Positions 8,831 through 16,608 of a DNA stretch of 64,000 nt are shown piece after piece. The position numbers and the translations under genes were made by a program. Origin of the DNA: Caldifarciminota bacterium (lineage in GTDB: Bacteria; Hydrothermota; Hydrothermia; LBFQ01; DSFT01). The DNA lies in contig JANXBH010000003.1 of assembly GCA_025060695.1 (NCBI GenBank), positions 1-64,000 of the forward strand, written 5' to 3'. Position 1 is the stretch's first letter, and every line of letters begins with the position of its first letter. The notes under the pieces were generated by a model. It saw only the letters and a list, made by a program, of their open reading frames with translations. It was not told the DNA's origin and did not search any database.

Positions 8831-10351
8831 ATGTATTCAAAAGTTTCTTGTGCTAATGTTATAGGTGTAGATGGTTTTTTGGTAGATGTAGAGGTAGATT
8901 TATCCAATGGAATTCCATCAGTTGTGATAGTTGGACTTGCGGAAACAAGTGTAAAGGAAGCAAGAGAAAGGGTAATTTCAGCTATTAGAAACTCAGGATT
9001 TAACCTTCCTTCAAAAAAGATTAGGATAAACTTAGCACCTGCGGATATGAGAAAAGAAGGCTCATTGTTTGATTTACCTATAGCCATTGGAATACTCTCA
9101 GCACTTGGATATATTGATTATACTGAATTTTATAAAAAATACGTAATAATTGGAGAGTTGTCCTTAGATGGAAAATTGAGAAAAGTAAAGGGAGCACTAT
9201 CTGTTTGTTTAATGGCAAAAGAACTAAATTATGAGGGAATAATTTTGCCTTTTGCAAATAGACAGGAAGCAAGTATAGTTGATGGAATTAAAATATATCC
9301 TTTTGAACACTTAAATGAAGTCGTAGAGTTTTTAAGAAATGAAAAACGCAAAGAGCCTTTTGTTATAGATAGTATAGAAAACTCAGCTCAGGATGAGTTA
9401 GATATAAGTGATATAAGGGGGCAGTGGGCAGTTAAAAGAGCAATTGAAATAGCAGTAGCAGGAAGACATAATTTACTCATGCTTGGACCTCCCGGAAGTG
9501 GTAAAACCATGATAGCAAAAAGAATTCCTGGCTTACTGCCCCCACTTACAAAAGAAGAGGCACTTGAAACAACAAAAATATATTCAATTGCAGGACTATT
9601 AAATGGTGATATAATTAGAAAAAGACCATTTAGAAATCCACACCATTCAATCTCTGATATTGGTCTTATTGGAGGTGGAACAAATTTCCAACCGGGTGAA
9701 GTTTCACTGGCTCATAACGGAGTGCTATTTTTAGATGAACTTCCTGAGTTTTCAAGAAGAACACTGGAGGTTTTAAGACAACCACTTGAAGATGGTTTTG
9801 TGATAATCTCAAGAGCAAACTACAAAGTTAAAATACCTTCAAAATTTATGTTAGTTTGTGCTATGAATCCTTGTCCTTGTGGATATTTTGGATATGGAAA
9901 TTGTAAGTGTACTACGAACCAAATTAGACAATATAGAAACAAAGTATCAGGACCACTATTAGATAGAATAGATATACATATTGAAGTTCCACAAGTTCCA
10001 TACGAAAATCTAAGACAAGAAAACAATAGAGAAAATTCTATAATAGTTAGAGAAAGAATATTAAGAGCAATTGAAATTCAAAACATGAGATTTAAGGATA
10101 CTAATATAAAATACAATAATCAAATGGATGAGAAAAATATCTCGAAGTTTTGCAAAATTAATCCAAAAGCTGAAGAACTTCTGATGAATGCCTCAAGAAA
10201 ATTCAATTTCTCTGCAAGGGCTATACATAAGATTATAAAAGTAAGTAGAACAATAGCGGATTTAGAAGGAGTAGATGAAATAAAATTAGAGCATATTGCA
10301 GAAAGTATAAGTTATAGAATTTTAGATAAATTAAACTACGATGGGATTTAA
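8831..10351 (+). CDS. comM: YifB/ComM-family Mg-chelatase-like AAA+ ATPase
   Basis: 506 residues, full length. The N-terminal Lon-protease-like fold domain runs to about 170 (FLVDVEVDLSNGIPSVVIVG, IRINLAPADMRKEGS). The AAA+ core follows, with Walker A GPPGSGKTMIAKR near 218 and GVLFLDELPEF as Walker B. A cysteine cluster (CAMNPCPCGYFGYGNCKC) and a C-terminal Mg-chelatase helical domain complete it. ComM is a hexameric helicase that promotes branch migration during natural transformation. With CinA also present, DNA uptake is plausible but unproven. The gene's 3' end overlaps the convergent 10331-11155 gene by 21 bp. Confidence 0.93.
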   Translation: MYSKVSCANVIGVDGFLVDVEVDLSNGIPSVVIVGLAETSVKEARERVISAIRNSGFNLPSKKIRINLAPADMRKEGSLFDLPIAIGILSALGYIDYTEFYKKYVIIGELSLDGKLRKVKGALSVCLMAKELNYEGIILPFANRQEASIVDGIKIYPFEHLNEVVEFLRNEKRKEPFVIDSIENSAQDELDISDIRGQWAVKRAIEIAVAGRHNLLMLGPPGSGKTMIAKRIPGLLPPLTKEEALETTKIYSIAGLLNGDIIRKRPFRNPHHSISDIGLIGGGTNFQPGEVSLAHNGVLFLDELPEFSRRTLEVLRQPLEDGFVIISRANYKVKIPSKFMLVCAMNPCPCGYFGYGNCKCTTNQIRQYRNKVSGPLLDRIDIHIEVPQVPYENLRQENNRENSIIVRERILRAIEIQNMRFKDTNIKYNNQMDEKNISKFCKINPKAEELLMNASRKFNFSARAIHKIIKVSRTIADLEGVDEIKLEHIAESISYRILDKLNYDGI

Positions 10352-11155
10352 GTGTTCATCAATTTTTAAGGTTTTTCCTTCTAAAACTGACTTTAAATAT
10401 TGATAGCTTAAAATTGCACCTTTGTGTATTTCTTCTAATAAAAGCTCTTTCTTTGAAAAATTCATTAAGTAATTATATAACCTCCAATCATTTATAATTA
10501 TCGTCCTTTGAGCTTTTGGAGACTCTTCTTCTTCAAGAACTTTAATAAAAAATGCATTTTCTAAATAGTCTATGAAGTTCTTTAATGTTTCAAATCTAAT
10601 ATTTAAATCAGATGCGGACTGTCTAAAACTAAATGGCTTTCCAAAATTTTCAATAATATATAAAATTGTATTTACAAAAGAGAATTTCTCCCTTATTTCA
10701 TAAAGCATAGAAAGAGAATATACGAAGTCTTTTAAAGAAAACTTAATTTTACTATGATAAAAAAGATTAAAATTCGGAATATCAAGGATTTTTATTTTTC
10801 CTTGAGGTGTGAATCTATAAATTTTTAAATTTGCATCGTATTTATCAAAAAACTCGGGGCAAATTATTACAATAAAATTGTCATCACTATTTGATATTCT
10901 TTGTTTAAAAAAATTCAATAATTTTTCAAAATTTAACATAATTTCAATATTTTGAAAATCAAATATAACAATCTGGCTTTTTCTATAGTTTCTTAATGCA
11001 AAGTTCAAAATAGATGAAATAATCTGCTTTTTTGTATAGTAAAAGTAAGGAATAAATAATCTGTCGCTATCTATTTCAAAGCTACTATCAAAACCTACAT
11101 CCTCAAACCAAAAGAAATTATCCCTTAAAAAACTAACCTTTACACTTCTATTCAT
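10331..11155 (-). CDS. Degenerate DUF4143/AAA-like protein lacking a P-loop
   Basis: 274 residues. The last third resembles the winged-helix and DUF4143 end of bacterial ATP-binding proteins: SFRQSASDLNIRFETLKNF, then IDYLENAFFIKVLEEE and IIINDWRLYNYL. The preceding part has hydrophobic strands where Walker B and sensor 1 would be (QIVIFDFQNIEIM, FIVIICPEFF), but no GxxxxGKS/T occurs. It is therefore probably a non-nucleotide-binding relative. The start overlaps the DUF4388-like gene by 4 nt, suggesting the two proteins work together. The partner and role are not known. Confidence 0.45.
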   Translation of the reverse strand: MNRSVKVSFLRDNFFWFEDVGFDSSFEIDSDRLFIPYFYYTKKQIISSILNFALRNYRKSQIVIFDFQNIEIMLNFEKLLNFFKQRISNSDDNFIVIICPEFFDKYDANLKIYRFTPQGKIKILDIPNFNLFYHSKIKFSLKDFVYSLSMLYEIREKFSFVNTILYIIENFGKPFSFRQSASDLNIRFETLKNFIDYLENAFFIKVLEEEESPKAQRTIIINDWRLYNYLMNFSKKELLLEEIHKGAILSYQYLKSVLEGKTLKIDEHLNPIVV

Positions 11156-12135
11156 ATTTTAAAAAGTTCATCAAGCAATTTTCTTAATTCCTCATTAGCT
11201 ATTTCCTTTACTCCCTCAGAAATTTTATTTATATTCTTTTTAATCCAACCTGTCCCACCAATAACTTTTGCCTTCTCTAATAACTCCTTTATACAACTTA
11301 TCACACTAGTTGGGTCATTTACGTTTGGATTATATTTCATAATTGCATTATTGACCGCTTCTTTTCCTACTTTTTCTGATAACAATTTTAGGCTACTTTC
11401 CAGAATATAGCTTAATACTTTCATATCTTTATCAGTCAAAATTGGAGTTTCTGTACTTTTTACTACACTCTCTCTTTCAAATCCAAACATAAATTTATTA
11501 GCATTTACTGGAAACTCATCAGTAATATTCATGATTCTAATACCCTTTTCAAAAACTTCGAACCTTTCAAAACTTAATATAATTCCACTTTCTCCACTAA
11601 CAGCAAAATCCATCCTTATATTTCGAATATTATCCAAATTATCCTCTTTTAAATCTGCCAAAGATTTTGATATAATCTGTAAAGTTTTTAAAGGTATTTC
11701 ATACACATTAAAAGGTCTTACACCCTTATATAAACCAATTGAATAAACTAATTTCCCTTCAATAAAAATATCTATAAATTCACTACTTGTAGTTAGACCG
11801 TTAAAAGAATTAATTTTCATCCAACTTACAAACTTAAGAAACTCATCCTCACTTAATTTTAGTTCCTGAAACAGCATAGTTTCGTTATTAAATATTAAGT
11901 TCTTTATTTCTTCCCATCCATTCGTTATTGTAGTAATAGGGATGTCCTCCAAGACTTCTACCTTATACTCTTTAGCATTTTTAATTATATCAACCAATAT
12001 ATCAATACCATATGAGCCATCATTTTTCTCCGCATTCACTATTTTACCATTATAAATTTCAATAAAACCAGTATCCGTCATAATTTTTACTGATGAGCTA
12101 AATATAATTGATTTTTGTATTTCATTCAATATCAT
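11152..12135 (-). CDS. DUF4388-like protein, medium form
   Basis: 327 residues. Near the N-terminus, GFIEIYNGKIVNAEKNDGS with a following helix and strand (IDILVDII, YKVEVLEDI) matches the second half of a DUF4388 unit. A middle domain (about 85-190) and a C-terminal helical domain (about 235-327; LLSEKVGKEAVNNAIMKY, NEELRKLLDELF) recall the organisation of the 43450-44715 protein. No membrane segment or catalytic motif is seen. It lies between queC (overlap 14 nt) and the pseudo-ATPase (overlap 4 nt). I infer a cytoplasmic regulatory or polarity-type protein. Function is unknown. Confidence 0.55.
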   Translation of the reverse strand: MILNEIQKSIIFSSSVKIMTDTGFIEIYNGKIVNAEKNDGSYGIDILVDIIKNAKEYKVEVLEDIPITTITNGWEEIKNLIFNNETMLFQELKLSEDEFLKFVSWMKINSFNGLTTSSEFIDIFIEGKLVYSIGLYKGVRPFNVYEIPLKTLQIISKSLADLKEDNLDNIRNIRMDFAVSGESGIILSFERFEVFEKGIRIMNITDEFPVNANKFMFGFERESVVKSTETPILTDKDMKVLSYILESSLKLLSEKVGKEAVNNAIMKYNPNVNDPTSVISCIKELLEKAKVIGGTGWIKKNINKISEGVKEIANEELRKLLDELFKI

Positions 12136-12772
12136 ATAAACCTGCTTCTAAAAATGCTTTTTTTCTATCTACACACGAGGGGCAAATTTTACATGGCTCA
12201 TTCTCACCTTTATAGCAACTCCAAGTTTTAGTATAATCTACCCTAAGTTCAATTCCTAATTTTACTATTTCACTTTTTCTCATATTAACAAATGGAGCAA
12301 GTATTTTTATTTTTTTCTTTGGATTTAAACTTGTTAACTCATTTAGTCTATTTACAAAATCCTCTCTGCAATCCCAATAGCCTATATAATCTTGCCTTTG
12401 TGCTGCATAGTATATCTCATCAATATCATTACTTTCCGCATAAGATAGGGAAATAGATAAAAATACGAGGTTTCTAAATGGCACATATGTTATGGGCATT
12501 TCTTTTTGTGCATCTTTCCAGGTTGGGACATTTATATCTTTATTTATTAATGCTGAATTTTTTATTAAGTTAGAAAAAAAGGAAATATCTACAATTTTAT
12601 ATTCAATAGGCTCTAATAAGTTTGCTTGATATGTTGCATATTCAATTTCTTTACTATGCCTTTGACCATAGAAAAAGCTAATTAGATAAATTTCTCTTTT
12701 AAGCTTTTTCTTCACATAATGGCTAAGTGTGGTAGAATCAATTCCTCCACTTAATAATATCAATGACCTCAA
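12122..12772 (-). CDS. queC: 7-cyano-7-deazaguanine synthase
   Basis: 216 residues. QueC converts 7-carboxy-7-deazaguanine to preQ0 with ATP and ammonia. The PP-loop LLSGGIDSTTLSHY is at residues 5-18. The C-terminal zinc-binding cysteines are in CYKGENEPCKICPSC, followed by VDRKKAFLEAG, all as in the family. Translation starts at TTG (12772); TAAAAT ends 7 nt upstream and there is no Shine-Dalgarno, so the message is probably leaderless with a UUG start. It heads an operon with a DUF4388-like and a pseudo-ATPase gene, an unusual association. Confidence 0.93.
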   Translation of the reverse strand: MRSLILLSGGIDSTTLSHYVKKKLKREIYLISFFYGQRHSKEIEYATYQANLLEPIEYKIVDISFFSNLIKNSALINKDINVPTWKDAQKEMPITYVPFRNLVFLSISLSYAESNDIDEIYYAAQRQDYIGYWDCREDFVNRLNELTSLNPKKKIKILAPFVNMRKSEIVKLGIELRVDYTKTWSCYKGENEPCKICPSCVDRKKAFLEAGLYDIE

Positions 12773-12776
12773 TACT

Positions 12777-12806
12777 AAAATTTTAAAGTAATAGCTATAA
12801 AATTTT
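12777..12806. promoter_or_regulatory. Divergent pair of leaderless-type promoters (queC / kelch lipoprotein)
   Basis: The whole gap between start codons is 39 bp. Minus strand: ctttaaaatttt (12788-12777), TAAAAT 7 nt before the queC TTG. Plus strand: ctataaaatttt (12795-12806), TAAAAT 8 nt before the ATG at 12812. There is no room for a conventional 5' UTR. Confidence 0.65.
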
Positions 12807-12811
12807 ACCCT

Positions 12812-13711
12812 ATGAGAAAGTACCTTTATATTTTTCTTTTTCTATATGCATGTGCAAGAGACGAAGAAGAAAAGTATTGGACAAGTGCAAAACCCTTACC
12901 ATATAAGGTAGCGAACTTTGGATACACTTACTATTTAAGTAGCTTCTATATCTTTGGAGGAGATACTATTGCTAATGACTACTCTACTTCAAGAATGATA
13001 ATTTATAATAATGGAAACTACAGTATTTCTGATACTCTAAACGCACCATTACATTTAAAAAACCCTTGTATTGCATACTATAATAATAGAATTTATATCT
13101 TTGGTGGATACATTGCAAATACTCCTACGAATAACTTTTTTGTCTATAATATAAATTCAAATAGTTATCAAGATTTAGGAAATTTACCTTTTGATGCAGG
13201 TGGATGTTTTGCTATTACATTAAATAATAGAATTTATGTAGTAGTTGGGAGGAATTCCACCTCATTTTATGAATTTAATCCTATAAACAATAGTTTTATT
13301 CAAAAACCATCTTTAAAATATAGTAGAGATGGTTTATGTGCAGTTGTTTTAAATGGAAGGATTTATGCTATTGGTGGTGGGACTGACAAAGTTGAATACT
13401 ACGATTTCTCCACAAATACGTGGAATGAAGTAAAAAGCTTAGATTTCAGTTTAAAATACCATACTTGTGCGGAACTTGACGGCAAAATTTATGTTTTTGG
13501 TGGTCAAACAGGAGGCTCAATATCCTCAAAAGTCCTTAGATATGATCCAAATAGCGACAGTTGGTCGTATATTACAGACATGAAAACTCCGAGAAAATCT
13601 TTAGGTTGCGCAAGAATTGGAAGTGAGATATATGTTTTTGGTGGAATAGACGACAATGGTAAGATTACTAACATAGTAGAAGTATTTAGCATTTCACCTG
13701 TTGCTTTTTAA
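12812..13711 (+). CDS. Kelch-repeat lipoprotein
   Basis: 299 residues. A short N-terminal hydrophobic stretch ends in a lipobox (FLYAC, Cys at 14), followed by acidic residues, so the mature protein should be lipidated. Six kelch repeats follow, each marked by a version of IYIFGG: FYIFGGD, IYIFGGY, IYVVVGR, IYAIGGG, IYVFGGQ and IYVFGGI. They form one predicted beta-propeller filling the rest of the chain. Kelch propellers bind proteins or glycans; the ligand here is unknown. It precedes a flippase gene with an 11-nt overlap. Confidence 0.88.
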   Translation: MRKYLYIFLFLYACARDEEEKYWTSAKPLPYKVANFGYTYYLSSFYIFGGDTIANDYSTSRMIIYNNGNYSISDTLNAPLHLKNPCIAYYNNRIYIFGGYIANTPTNNFFVYNINSNSYQDLGNLPFDAGGCFAITLNNRIYVVVGRNSTSFYEFNPINNSFIQKPSLKYSRDGLCAVVLNGRIYAIGGGTDKVEYYDFSTNTWNEVKSLDFSLKYHTCAELDGKIYVFGGQTGGSISSKVLRYDPNSDSWSYITDMKTPRKSLGCARIGSEIYVFGGIDDNGKITNIVEVFSISPVAF

Positions 13712-14795
13712 TTCCCTTTTAAATATATTCTCCATATTTTTGACATTTCTAAGTATGAAAATACTATTTAGTATATTAGAAATTTCAATTTTAGACCAGT
13801 TTTTCTTCTTTCAAGCAATAAGTCTCTCAATATCAAGTATTTTTATAGTAAATTTTGAAGTAGTATTTCAAAACTTTATTCCAAAGATAGAAGACTTTAA
13901 TAGCAGAATTCTTCTTTTTGAGGCAATTTTCATTACTTCTTTATTTTATGCCCTCATTTCACTTATAAAACCTATTTTAATACTACTCTTACCATATTCA
14001 ATCCTACCGTTGTTTTTAAGTTTTTTATACGCAAAAAAACTTTATACTCTATCTAATGCCGTTAACATATTTTCAATTTTGCTCTTTATTTTTGCACTAA
14101 TTGTATTTAAACCAAACTCCTTAGAAAAACTCCTATACATTTATTTTTTTACATACCTGCCGTTTGTAATTATTTCTCTTTTCATAACAAAACCCAAGGC
14201 TTCATTTAAAAAACTCATCTTAAATGAAATATGGAGCTATTTTAAAATATCATTTATTTCCGCACTTACATCTCCTATATATAGATACTTGGATAGATTT
14301 ATACTTGGATTTTTAGGAAGTACTGGAGATGTTTCAGCATTTACATTAATTAAAAAAACTGATAATACTATACGCCAAATTCTAAATGCACCACTTTCTA
14401 TTGCAACTGTAGAAATAAGTTCAAATGAAATTTACTTTTATAAGTTTTTCCCAAAATACACTATACTTGTTCTTTTGTTCTTTTTTCTTGAGTTATTGGC
14501 AGGTTATTTTATACTTTTATATATTGGAGGAAAAAGCTTTATAGCATTTTATCCTAATGTTATTGTCTTCTCTTTTGCATTCTTAATATCCGCATTCTTT
14601 ACAATTTATATAATAAAACAAAGAGTAAGAAACAATCCAAGTCCATTCCTTATATATAACATCTCATTTGTTATCCTTTACTTTGTTTTTGCAATTATTT
14701 TATTTAACTACTTCAAATCACTTTCAATTTCCATATCATTTTTAATTAGCACGGTATTATCAGGATTGTTGGCAATTTATATAAAAAAGCTTTAA
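13701..14795 (+). CDS. MOP/polysaccharide-flippase-like membrane protein
   Basis: 364 residues, almost entirely hydrophobic, with about ten transmembrane helices. The segment YRYLDRFILGFLGSTGDVSAF is typical of Wzx/MurJ-like transporters of the MOP superfamily, where a helix with a charged YxDR motif lines the cavity. The protein is shorter than usual (400-480), so it may have lost helices. It probably flips a lipid-linked sugar across the inner membrane. It overlaps the kelch gene by 11 nt. Its last codon and stop (CTT TAA) are also the first bases of the next promoter. Confidence 0.7.
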   Translation: MLFNSLLNIFSIFLTFLSMKILFSILEISILDQFFFFQAISLSISSIFIVNFEVVFQNFIPKIEDFNSRILLFEAIFITSLFYALISLIKPILILLLPYSILPLFLSFLYAKKLYTLSNAVNIFSILLFIFALIVFKPNSLEKLLYIYFFTYLPFVIISLFITKPKASFKKLILNEIWSYFKISFISALTSPIYRYLDRFILGFLGSTGDVSAFTLIKKTDNTIRQILNAPLSIATVEISSNEIYFYKFFPKYTILVLLFFFLELLAGYFILLYIGGKSFIAFYPNVIVFSFAFLISAFFTIYIIKQRVRNNPSPFLIYNISFVILYFVFAIILFNYFKSLSISISFLISTVLSGLLAIYIKKL

Positions 14796-14801
14796 AATTT
14801 T
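14790..14801 (+). promoter_or_regulatory. Leaderless-type promoter overlapping the flippase stop codon
   Basis: ctttaaaatttt; TAAAAT ends 6 nt before the ATG at 14805. The CTTTAA is simultaneously the final Leu codon and stop of the flippase gene. Confidence 0.55.
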
Positions 14802-14804
14802 TTC

Positions 14805-15629
14805 ATGCACTATATTATAATTTTTTTAATTTTTTCCTTTGCTTGTTCTAAAAAATCATCTGATTCTCAACAAAATCCACCATTCTCTAAATATGATATA
14901 CTAACTTACTGGGGATATGGAATTGGTAAAACTCATAAATACTATACAAAAGATAGTTTAAGAGTGATTATCTCACCATCTATTGACTCAACCTATATAC
15001 GAAACGATACAATGCTAAAAGTCATAGGTGATACCTTTGGAAATTTAAATGTTGTATTTTCTGATTCATTTTATCTTGCACAAATTAAGAGATATGACAC
15101 ATTTTTCGTATATAGCCCATTTGTAGCTGATTCGGTTAAATCAATAAATTTCATACGCGATACTATAAAAGTAAACTTAGAATATAAGATATTTAAAGCA
15201 CCATTACAGTTGAATGAAATTTGGACACCTATAGAAGCTCAGTCAAGACCTGTAAACGATACCATCATTATTACGAACCAACAAATTCAACCCTGTTCTT
15301 TAAGAATATATTTTGACTCTTTAAAGATAGATAGTTCTAAAAAAGTAGTAATAGAAACAGGAAACGATAGCACCTATAAGTTATTTTCTAAGACACATTC
15401 AAAAATTAAATATCGCTATCAAACAAAACCCCAAAGTAATATATGCTCTGACACCACTATTAAAAAAGATACCGCATATTTAGTAAACTACGATACTACC
15501 TATCTTAAAGCCTATACAGGAATAGTAAGATACTTTAGTTTTGATTCATTAACCGCAAGTGCATTAATCGGACCTATACCCATTCAAGTAAATACCAAAA
15601 ACTATACAAGGAGAATTAAAGTTCAATAG
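14805..15629 (+). CDS. Hypothetical lipoprotein
   Basis: 274 residues, family not recognised. The hydrophobic N-terminus ends in the lipobox FSFAC (Cys at 14) followed by KKSSDSQQNPP, a typical flexible tether. The rest is rich in Thr, Asp, Ser and Tyr and reads as alternating short strands (for example DTFFVYSPFVADSV and KVVIETGNDSTYKLF), so it is probably a beta-sandwich or barrel in the periplasm. Its stop is just inside the region where the next gene's open frame begins. It has its own predicted promoter but is packed with the flippase and E1-alpha genes. Confidence 0.65.
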   Translation: MHYIIIFLIFSFACSKKSSDSQQNPPFSKYDILTYWGYGIGKTHKYYTKDSLRVIISPSIDSTYIRNDTMLKVIGDTFGNLNVVFSDSFYLAQIKRYDTFFVYSPFVADSVKSINFIRDTIKVNLEYKIFKAPLQLNEIWTPIEAQSRPVNDTIIITNQQIQPCSLRIYFDSLKIDSSKKVVIETGNDSTYKLFSKTHSKIKYRYQTKPQSNICSDTTIKKDTAYLVNYDTTYLKAYTGIVRYFSFDSLTASALIGPIPIQVNTKNYTRRIKVQ

Positions 15630-16566
15630 AGAAGAACTTATTAAACTTTACTATTATCTTTTAAGGGCAAGGTTATTTGACGAAAAATGCTTTATATATA
15701 GAAGACAAGGAAGGATTGGTGTGTATCCAGGTTTTAGGGGACACGAAGCTGTTCAAGTAGGTTGTGCCCTTGCATTAGATAAGAATGATTGGATAATGCC
15801 ATACTATAGAGGAACAGGACTTGCAATTACATTTGGATTGGATTTATATAGAGCATTTTTATATTGGAGAGGAAATCCAATTGGTGAAAAGATTCCTGAA
15901 AATATCAATATGACTAATTTTTATGTAACTATTGCAAGTCAGTGTCCCCAAGCTGTAGGGTTAGCACTTGCAGGAAAACTAAAAGGAGAAAATTATTGGG
16001 TTTTAACGAACTTTGGAGATGGAGCAACAAGTGAAGGTGAATTTTATGAAGCACTAAATCTTGCTACGATTTTCAATGTAAATGTAATATTCGTATGTGA
16101 AAATAATGGACTTGCAATTAGCGTTCCGTCAAGAAGGGATATTCCTATGAAAAAGGAGGGTATTGGATATCAAAGCATTAATGAAAACCTTGCTCAAAAG
16201 TTTTCAAATATTATAGACAGCTATAGAATTGACGGAACGAATGTTGTTGAAGTATACAAAACTATTAAAAAAATCAAGTCAGAAAATAAACCTGCATTCG
16301 TTGAAGCAATAGTATATAGACTATCACCCCATACAACTGATGAAGACCAGTCTAAATACCTTGATATGGAAAAATATACAAACATTACTAAAATGTTTGA
16401 TCCTGTAAAGAGATTTGAAAGTTATTTAAAAAGTGAAAATATCATAGATGATGAAACTATTGATAAATTTAAAGCTCAAATAGAAGAAGAAATAGAAAAT
16501 GCTATAAAACTTGCTGAAGAAACACCTATACCTTCACTAAAAGAAATTATTGCAAATCATTACTAA
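15604..16566 (+). CDS. Thiamine-pyrophosphate E1-alpha subunit (pyruvate/branched-chain dehydrogenase type), non-canonical start
   Basis: About 320 residues. The TPP-binding motif is complete (NFGDGATSEGEFYEALNLA through VCENNGLAISVP, GDG to NN), and GFRGHEAVQVG matches the conserved GxEA segment. The expected N-terminal helix (REELIKLYYYLLRARLFDEK) is encoded upstream of the first canonical start (GTG 15721). No ATG, GTG or TTG occurs in frame between the preceding stop (15589) and 15721. AAGGAG lies at 15608-15613. The start given (ATA, 15604) is a guess; an AUU/AUA start or an assembly indel is possible. The E1-beta, E2 and E3 genes are not adjacent, and the gene lies among envelope genes. 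Confidence 0.8.
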   Translation: MQGELKFNREELIKLYYYLLRARLFDEKCFIYRRQGRIGVYPGFRGHEAVQVGCALALDKNDWIMPYYRGTGLAITFGLDLYRAFLYWRGNPIGEKIPENINMTNFYVTIASQCPQAVGLALAGKLKGENYWVLTNFGDGATSEGEFYEALNLATIFNVNVIFVCENNGLAISVPSRRDIPMKKEGIGYQSINENLAQKFSNIIDSYRIDGTNVVEVYKTIKKIKSENKPAFVEAIVYRLSPHTTDEDQSKYLDMEKYTNITKMFDPVKRFESYLKSENIIDDETIDKFKAQIEEEIENAIKLAEETPIPSLKEIIANHY

Positions 16567-16578
16567 TAAAAATCACTC

Positions 16579-16603
16579 TAAAATTTCTTACCTAAGAGGT
16601 AAG
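16579..16603 (+). promoter_or_regulatory. Promoter with inverted repeat upstream of the FTR1 gene
   Basis: TAAAAT at 16579-16584 is followed by the inverted repeat cttacc-taaga-ggtaag (16587-16603), with perfect 6-bp arms. The right arm overlaps GAGGT, a Shine-Dalgarno-like match 8 nt before the ATG at 16609. If transcription starts about 7 nt after the TAAAAT, the repeat straddles +1. It would then fit a repressor operator better than an RNA hairpin; either could control an iron transporter. Confidence 0.5.
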
Positions 16604-16608
16604 GAATT

